A stretch of DNA of 64,000 nt. It comes from Emmonsiellopsis sp. PD_33. Taxonomy: Eukaryota > Ascomycota > Eurotiomycetes > Onygenales > Ajellomycetaceae. The notes under the pieces were generated by a model, which worked only from the letters and a program-made list of their open reading frames with translations, had not been told where the DNA came from and made no database searches. Position numbers and translations under genes: made by a program. This document shows positions 58,411-64,000 of the stretch, one piece after another (the first letter of the stretch is position 1; each line of letters opens with the position of its first letter). The stretch spans positions 36,805 to 100,804 of the forward strand of contig JANTQF010000121.1 in NCBI GenBank assembly GCA_032988165.1, written 5' to 3'.

Positions 58411-60961
58411 ATGGCGAGGTACGACCATGGGAGCAGCGGGGATACGCCGGTCTGGCCGCTGAAGGATGTAAGTGTGCATTTTTTACTCGTACTTCCTTGC
58501 ATATTGCTAATATTTCTTTCTGTAGATCATCTATATCGCTATAATAGGCCCTGTTATGCTTGCTGCTTTCATCGAGTGGTTCCTGTGGCTGAGCGCCTTT
58601 TTATACTGCCTATACAAAGTGTTCGTCAAAGCAGATCACTGGAGTGTTAAAGTGCTTGCAGTTGTGATGATGGTCCTATTTACTGCATTCCGGTAAGTCC
58701 TCTCCAATAACCCCCCCTTCCTGGCCTTCCCCTGACCGCCTCCCTTTAATAGAGGGACGTTTCTCCCCGTTATGGTAGTGACGCTCCCTCTCCCATCGTC
58801 TATCACGCGGCATTTCCCTCCCGTCGCTGTATCCTTCCTGCAATGGTTCGCTTTCTGGACATTCGCCATTCTCCTTATTGTTCCCTGGCTATTCTGTATC
58901 TACAGATTGGTGACAAACTCGCTTGGACGGACAAAACGCATCAAGGAGGTTCTTGATGAGCGAACAGCGCCCAAAACTGTCATCGTCATGCCGGTGTACA
59001 AGGAGGAACCCGAAGTATTAATTAAAGCTGTCGACTCGGTAGTTGATTGCGATTATCCCGCGTCATGTATCCATGTTTTCTTGTCCTACGATGGAGGGCT
59101 GGTCGATGAATCTTACCTAAAGGTGGCGGATCATCTAGGGATTCCGATCACCCTCAAATCATACCCAGAGAGCATTGATGTCACATACAAGGGCGCAAGG
59201 ATAACCATCTCCCGCTTCAAGCATGGCGGGAAAAGGCACTGCCAGAAACAGACCTTCAAACTTATCGACAAGATTTATGCCAGATATCTCCAAAGACATG
59301 ACAACCTGTTTGTGTTGTTTATCGATTCCGACTGCATTCTTGACCGAGTGTGTCTCCAAAATTTCATGTATGATATGGAGCTTCGTCCAGGAAGCAAACG
59401 CAACATGTTGGCCATGACCGGCGTCATCACGTCTACGACTCAAAAGAACACTTTGATCACCCTATTGCAGGATATGGAGTACATCCACGGACAGCTATTT
59501 GAACGATCGGTGGAATCTGGATGCGGATCAGTGACATGCTTACCCGGTGCGCTTACAATGCTTCGATTTTCCGCGTTCCGTAAGATGGCCAAATATTATT
59601 TCGCAGACAAGGCAGAGCAGTGCGAGGACCTCTTCGATTTCGGCAAATGTCACTTGGGCGAAGACCGCTGGCTGACCCATCTTTTCATGATTGGAGCTAA
59701 GGAGCGATATCAAATACAGATGTGCACAAGCGCCTTTTGCAAGACAGAGGCTGTTCAGACGTTCCGCAGCCTTCTGAAGCAGCGCAGAAGATGGTTCCTC
59801 GGATTTATTACTAACGAAGTCTGCATGTTAACTGACATTCGATTATGGTTCAGATATCCCATGTTATGCCTTGTCCGCTTCATGCAAAACACCATCCGCA
59901 CCACGGCCCTGCTCTTTTTCATCATGGCCATATCAATTATCACGACGTCAAATAAAGTCCAAAACCTTCCGGTTGGGTTTATTGCGGTTTCCCTTGGCTT
60001 AAACTATCTCCTGATGCTGTATTTCGGTGCAAAACTTCGACGGTATAAAGCATGGCTTTATCCGCTCATGTTTCTTCTTAACCCATTTTTCAATTGGCTT
60101 TATATGGTATACGGCATCTTCACCGCAGGCCAGCGAACATGGGGTGGCCCGAGGGCTGATGCCGCGGCGGCGGATGAACATACGACCCCAGAAGAAGCTG
60201 CCGTGCAGGCAAAAGCTACAGGGGACGAACTCAACGTGGACCTAGATACTTTTAGAAACGCAGCTGAAGGCAAGGGAACGGTGCCGGTTCACCCAGCAGA
60301 AGGGATTGAAGGGCGGTTTGCAGCCCCTGACCTGCAGCCAAACGGCTACTACTACAACGATCATGATAACGATTCAACGGCGACATTCCCAGACTTTTTG
60401 CCCCGTAACCCAAACGTTCCCCCCTTGCCATTGCACCCTCGGGATTCTTTTGATTCAGTGATGACGACAGACTCGGTGCAGCTGCCGCGCCGATTGGAGA
60501 GCATTATGGGGGACGAGGACCAAAGAAAGCTGCAGCTTGCGCGTCGTTCAAGGGCATGCTCTAGCGTTGGGGTCGACTTGGGAGACTTGGACGGCAGTAG
60601 AGAATCATTGCCTGATGGCGGACGGCGGTCTCGACATCGAGGAGACAGCCCAGCACGCTCTCCGCGCTCTGAAGGCGTTTTCCCGTACGATAGACAAGGC
60701 GGGTTAGTGCCCCCCGACACAGCGGTATTTGAGCCACCGCGAAGCCGAACAGGGCGTAGTCCGCTTGGGAGAAACAGTCCGGTCCGGGCGCCTGAAGATG
60801 ACGGTACCGACAGCCCCCCAGAGGCAAGTGGGGGCGTGGAACCGGGCAGTTCCCATCAAAAGCAGGAGGATGATGATGATGAAGCTCCTGAGCAGGGCAA
60901 GAAGAAAAAGAAACGGCGGCGGTTGACCAAGAGGTCGCGGGATCCCGGGGACATGGTCTGA
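58411..60961 (+). CDS. Type 2 glycosyltransferase (GT2), hyaluronan/chitin-synthase-like
   Basis: This is a processive membrane glycosyltransferase. Exons: 58411-58467, 58526-58692 and 58753-60961 (810 codons in frame; introns 58 and 60 bp). N-terminal membrane segments lie at residues about 20-45 (IIYIAIIGPVMLAAFIEWFL), 60-75 and 105-125. The GT-A domain shows VIVMPVYKEEP (about 151-161), SYDGG, FIDSDC with the metal-binding DxD at 267-269, the catalytic-base region GEDRW (377-381) and QRRRW (418-422), the processive Q-x-x-R-W motif. C-terminal membrane segments follow (LLFFIMAISIITT, YLLMLYFGAKL, FFNWLYMVYGIFTAGQ). The last 230 residues are a disordered, Ser/Pro/Arg-rich tail ending in KKKKKRRRLTKRS. 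It matches the conserved single-copy GT2 of filamentous fungi, required for hyphal growth on solid surfaces in Zymoseptoria and Fusarium. Its polymer product is unknown. Confidence 0.9.
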
Positions 60962-61219
60962 GCAACTGTTGTATACTGCATGTTTGGCGTTTTGAGTTTT
61001 CTATCTGTATTGTGCTGTGGTCTCTACATAGATAACAGATATAAAGGAGCGGTTGGGGTGACTGCCGCAGGGCGTGTATAGCATGGTTCCATTTTGTATC
61101 TTAGCTGGACGAGCAGCGTTGTTTGCCTGAATGAATGCCGTCTCTCCTTGGCTCTCATCAGAATCATCCTCCCTGCTGTGATGAATCGTGTGGAAAAAGA
61201 AAGAAGCGCGTCGAAAATA

Positions 61220-61247
61220 GAAAGTTCGGGCAGCAGCCAGAAGCTTC
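61220..61247. promoter_or_regulatory. Pair of heat-shock-element-like sites
   Basis: GAAAGTTC (61220-61227) and GAAGCTTC (61240-61247) each fit the inverted GAAnnTTC unit bound by heat-shock factor. A third, GAACCTTC, lies at 61533-61540. They precede hsp88 by about 870, 840 and 550 bp. A complete three-unit array is not present, so support is moderate. Confidence 0.35.
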
Positions 61248-61293
61248 CGTCACGTGATGCCAAGCGCAATGTGACGACAAAACCCAGCATCAT

Positions 61294-61315
61294 CGCCAGG
61301 TACCGGTACCTGGCG
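61294..61315. promoter_or_regulatory. 22-bp perfect palindrome with a second half-copy
   Basis: The core CCAGGTACCGGTACCTGG (61296-61313) extends by CG on both sides to a perfect 22-bp palindrome. A related CGCCAGGTACCAGTACC lies at 61503-61519. Both fall between the GT2 and hsp88 genes. The binding protein is unknown. Confidence 0.5.
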
Positions 61316-62087
61316 GCGATGGGCACGGCGAGCGTGGATGGGGATTTGCACGCCCAAGAACGGCGTGGAATGGCGCAAAGAAGGCTTGGGCAGATAGAAG
61401 CGAGTACTGGGTAGCCTGCAGCGGTGTTGTTCTGTGTTTTTCCCGTAGCTAGGTATAAAACGACGGCCCATCCCGAGCAGCTGTGCGGCCCTCGCCCATC
61501 GACGCCAGGTACCAGTACCGCCCGCCGACCCAGAACCTTCTTCGGCCCATCCCACCAGTGTTTTTTCTTTTATCTCGACCCAACACCAACACCAACCTCA
61601 ACCTCAACCTCACCCTCACCCTCCACCACCACCAACATCCCCTCCGCCCGCCACGCTTCTTAAGGTACGCTGTCCCCCGTCTCCTGGCTGCGCCCGCTGC
61701 CCGATTTCCTGCCTCGAGTTGACGCCCGAGTTTACCTAAGCAGTCTCCCGTCCGTGTCTTTCCACACAAGAAGAAAAAAGCTAAAACCAGCGGCAAAGGG
61801 ACCAGAGAAAAAAAAACCCGCCCACCGCCCCTCGCTCTCCCCACCTCACCTCCCACCGTCGAGCCCTTTATTAGACCTCCCACTTCCACCGCAAAAGCAA
61901 CGGAAAAAGCTTGGTCTTCAATCTTATAAATTTGCCCTATACGAACTCTTTTTTTCGTCCCCTTTTTTTGCGCCTCGTTTTTTAGAACGTCGTTTTTTAA
62001 ACAACACACGCACACCCCCGCTCTCTCCCTCCCTCTCTTTTTTTTCTTTTCTTTCTTTTTATATTTTCTATAAAAGAGCTGCCCATC

Positions 62088-63916
62088 ATGAGTGTCGTTG
62101 GTATAGATTTCGGCTCGCAGTCGACAAAGGTTGGCGTTGCTAGGAATAAGGGTATTGATATTGTGCGTATACTCCCTCCTTTTTTTTTTTTAATTCCCCG
62201 TTGCTGTTGCTGTCCTCATGGACATGTGGTTTTTGTCTGTGCAAACAAAACTCCTTTGTATATTTCTGTTTCCGTTTGGTTCGTCTCTCACTGACCAAGT
62301 GCCCTCGTTGGAGGTTCGATTTAGCTCACGAATGAAGTCTCAAACCGGTCTACGCCGTAAGTTGACTCTATATACGCCCCCTCCCTACCTCCCCCGCGAA
62401 GGAATGGGAGATGCTCACATGTATATTATTCTCTAGGTCCCTAGTTGGCTTCGGTCCCAAGAGCAGATACATCGGCGAGGCTGCCAAGACGCAAGAGATC
62501 TCCAACCTCAAGAACACCGTCGCCTCCCTCAAGCGCATCGCCGGCCGTTCCTTCAAGGACGCCGACGTCCAGATCGAGCAAGACTTTACCACCGCCACCT
62601 TGGTTGATGTCAATGGCGAAACCGGCGCTGAGGTTACCTACCTGGGCAAGAAGGAGCAGTTCACTGCCACCCAGCTGGTTGCTATGTACCTGAGCAAGAT
62701 CAAGGCCACCACCTCCTCAGAGCTGAAACTGCCCGTCGCAGATGTTGTGCTCGGTGTGCCTCCGTGGTTCACTGATGCCCAGCGGAGAAGCCTTCTGGAC
62801 GCTGCGGAGATTGCTGGTCTGACTGTTCTGCGCCTGATTAACGACAGCACCGCTATTGCCCTCGGATACGGTATTACGAAATTCGACCTCCCTACTGCGG
62901 AGGAGAAACCAAAGCGTGTTGCCTTTGTGGACATCGGATACGCTGACTATACCTGCTCCATTGTCGAGTTCCGCAAGGGCGAGCTGAATGTCAAGGCCAC
63001 CACGTACGACCGCCATTTCGGTGGCCGCAACTTTGACAAGGCCCTCGTCGACCACTTCGCCAAGGAGTTCAAGGAGAAGTACAAGATCGACATCAAAACT
63101 AACCCCAAGGCATGGACTCGTACCCTCGCGGCTGCGGAGAAGCTGAAGAAGGTCCTGTCCGCCAATGCCTCCGCCCCCATGAGCATTGAGTCGCTGATGG
63201 ATGACGTCGACGTCCGCGCCTTCGTCAAGCGTGAGGAGATGGAGGAGATGGTCAAGCCCCTTTTGGACCGCCTGACCGTGCCCCTAGAGCAGGCCCTCGC
63301 CGAGGCCAAGCTAAAACCCGAAGATATCGACTCTATCGAGATGGTTGGCGGCTGCACGCGCGTGCCCAGCATCAAGGAGCGCGTCAGCGCATTCTTCGGC
63401 AAGCCCCTCTCCTTCACGCTTAACCAGGACGAAGCCGTTGCCCGTGGCTCCGCCTTCAGCTGTGCCATCCTCTCCCCCGTCTTCCGCGTCCGTGACTTTG
63501 CCGTCCATGATATCGTCAACTACCCCATCGAATTCACCTGGGAGCAGGCCCCCGAGATTCCCGATGAGGCTACCTCGTTGACCGTCTTCAACAAGGGCAA
63601 TGTCATGCCTTCTACCAAGATCCTCACTTTCTACCGGAAACAGCCCTTCGATATCGAGGCCCGGTACGCCAAGCCCGAAGGCCTCCCTGGCAAGGCCAAC
63701 CCATGGATCGGTCGCTTCTCCGTCAAGGGTGTCAATCCCGGTCCCGACGGCGATTTCACTACCTGCAAGCTGAGAGCCAGACTTAACCTTCACGGCGTGC
63801 TAAACATTGAGTCTGGATACTATGTGGAGGATGTCGAGGTTGAGGAACCCATTCCCGAGGAGAAGAAAGAAGCCAAGCCCCTTCCAGATAAGGTAAAGCC
63901 TGTAGTTGATAGCTGA
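62088..63916 (+). CDS. hsp88: Hsp88, Hsp110/SSE1-class Hsp70 chaperone (3' end incomplete)
   Basis: Hsp110 proteins are cytosolic nucleotide-exchange factors for Hsp70 and holdases. Exons: 62088-62162, 62325-62356 and from 62437 (introns 162 and 80 bp). The nucleotide-binding domain begins MSVVGIDFGSQSTKVGVARN, then LTNEVSNRSTP|SLVGFGPKSRYIGEAAKTQ. It continues with ADVVLGVPPWFTDAQRRSLL, LRLINDSTAIALGYG, AFVDIGYADYTCSIVEF and IEMVGGCTRVPSIKERV. The beta-substrate domain starts FTLNQDEAVARGSAFSCAIL. Reading straight through ends at TGA 63914-63916 with 528 codons, far short of the usual about 710. However, AAG|GTAAAG at 63893 is a good donor at the acidic-linker position, so the last codons are probably intron. 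The rest of the gene (alpha-helical lid) should lie beyond 64000. Position 9-13 reads GSQST where most homologues have GTxxT/S variants. Confidence 0.88.
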
Positions 63917-64000
63917 CTCACAGAGGGTCCAGTCATCAGATAGATTGTAGGAGTGAGCTTCAAGAATGAAGTTCAGATCATTGGTGAATGAGGTTAAAAA

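Larger units (their letters stand above)
60962..62087. other. Promoter and long 5' leader of hsp88
   Basis: Besides the elements listed separately it contains CAACCT/CACCCT-type imperfect repeats at about 61582-61635 and a strongly pyrimidine-rich leader (CTCTCCCTCCCTCTC followed by T-runs, 62015-62070) just before the ATG. Such CT tracts often mark core promoters or transcription starts of highly expressed fungal genes. Confidence 0.55.

Noticed and set aside
61582..61635. CAACCT/CACCCT repeats resembling telomeric DNA
   Set aside because: Imperfect, short and inside the hsp88 leader; not TTAGGG/CCCTAA.

Overview
The window is nuclear DNA of a filamentous ascomycete. Intron size and splice signals, Med19, the La protein, the Hsp88 gene and the Zn(II)2Cys6 regulator all look like Eurotiomycetes. 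A sharp two-part composition suggests an Onygenales/Ajellomycetaceae (Blastomyces-like) genome with AT-rich isochores; that placement is inference. Positions 1 to about 34,550 are extremely AT-rich and nearly lack CpG. Positions 34,550-64,000 have ordinary base composition and hold eight recognisable genes.

The AT-rich half contains only mobile DNA in several stages of decay. In-frame TGA (from CGA) and TAG/TAA (from CAG, CAA or TGG) interrupt almost every remnant, as expected from RIP-like C-to-T mutation. The outstanding object is a 12.5-kb element at 6529-19042. It has hAT-type terminal inverted repeats (TAGAGTGCAGAT...) and is flanked by a perfect 8-bp target duplication (ATCTTAAA). Inside are a decayed BED-finger/hAT transposase (plus strand), a decayed SNF2-type helicase (minus strand), a DUF3716-like cysteine motif, and at least 15 copies of a palindrome derived from GTTGTCCGCGGACAAC, often in pairs 34-43 bp apart. 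Nearby are two hAT-type MITEs (one with a perfect 8-bp duplication, TCTGCATG), a Tc1/mariner-type MITE, a second hAT transposase remnant, tRNA-like short repeats ending in poly-T, a remnant of a large repetitive fungal transposase-like protein, and several minisatellites.

The gene-rich half reads, left to right: med19 (-), a Zn2Cys6 transcription factor (-), a small secreted cysteine-rich protein (-), a DHA2-type MFS exporter (-), a secreted cysteine-rich peptide gene with an in-frame TGA (-), an FAD-dependent amine-oxidase-type enzyme (+), a La RNA-binding protein (-), a GT2 hyaluronan-synthase-like glycosyltransferase (+), and the Hsp110-class chaperone hsp88 (+, running off the window). 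These are ordinary separate genes. The transcription factor, secreted protein, MFS exporter and oxidase lie near each other, but nothing in the sequence proves a gene cluster. Splice sites were chosen by reading; every spliced model stays in frame.
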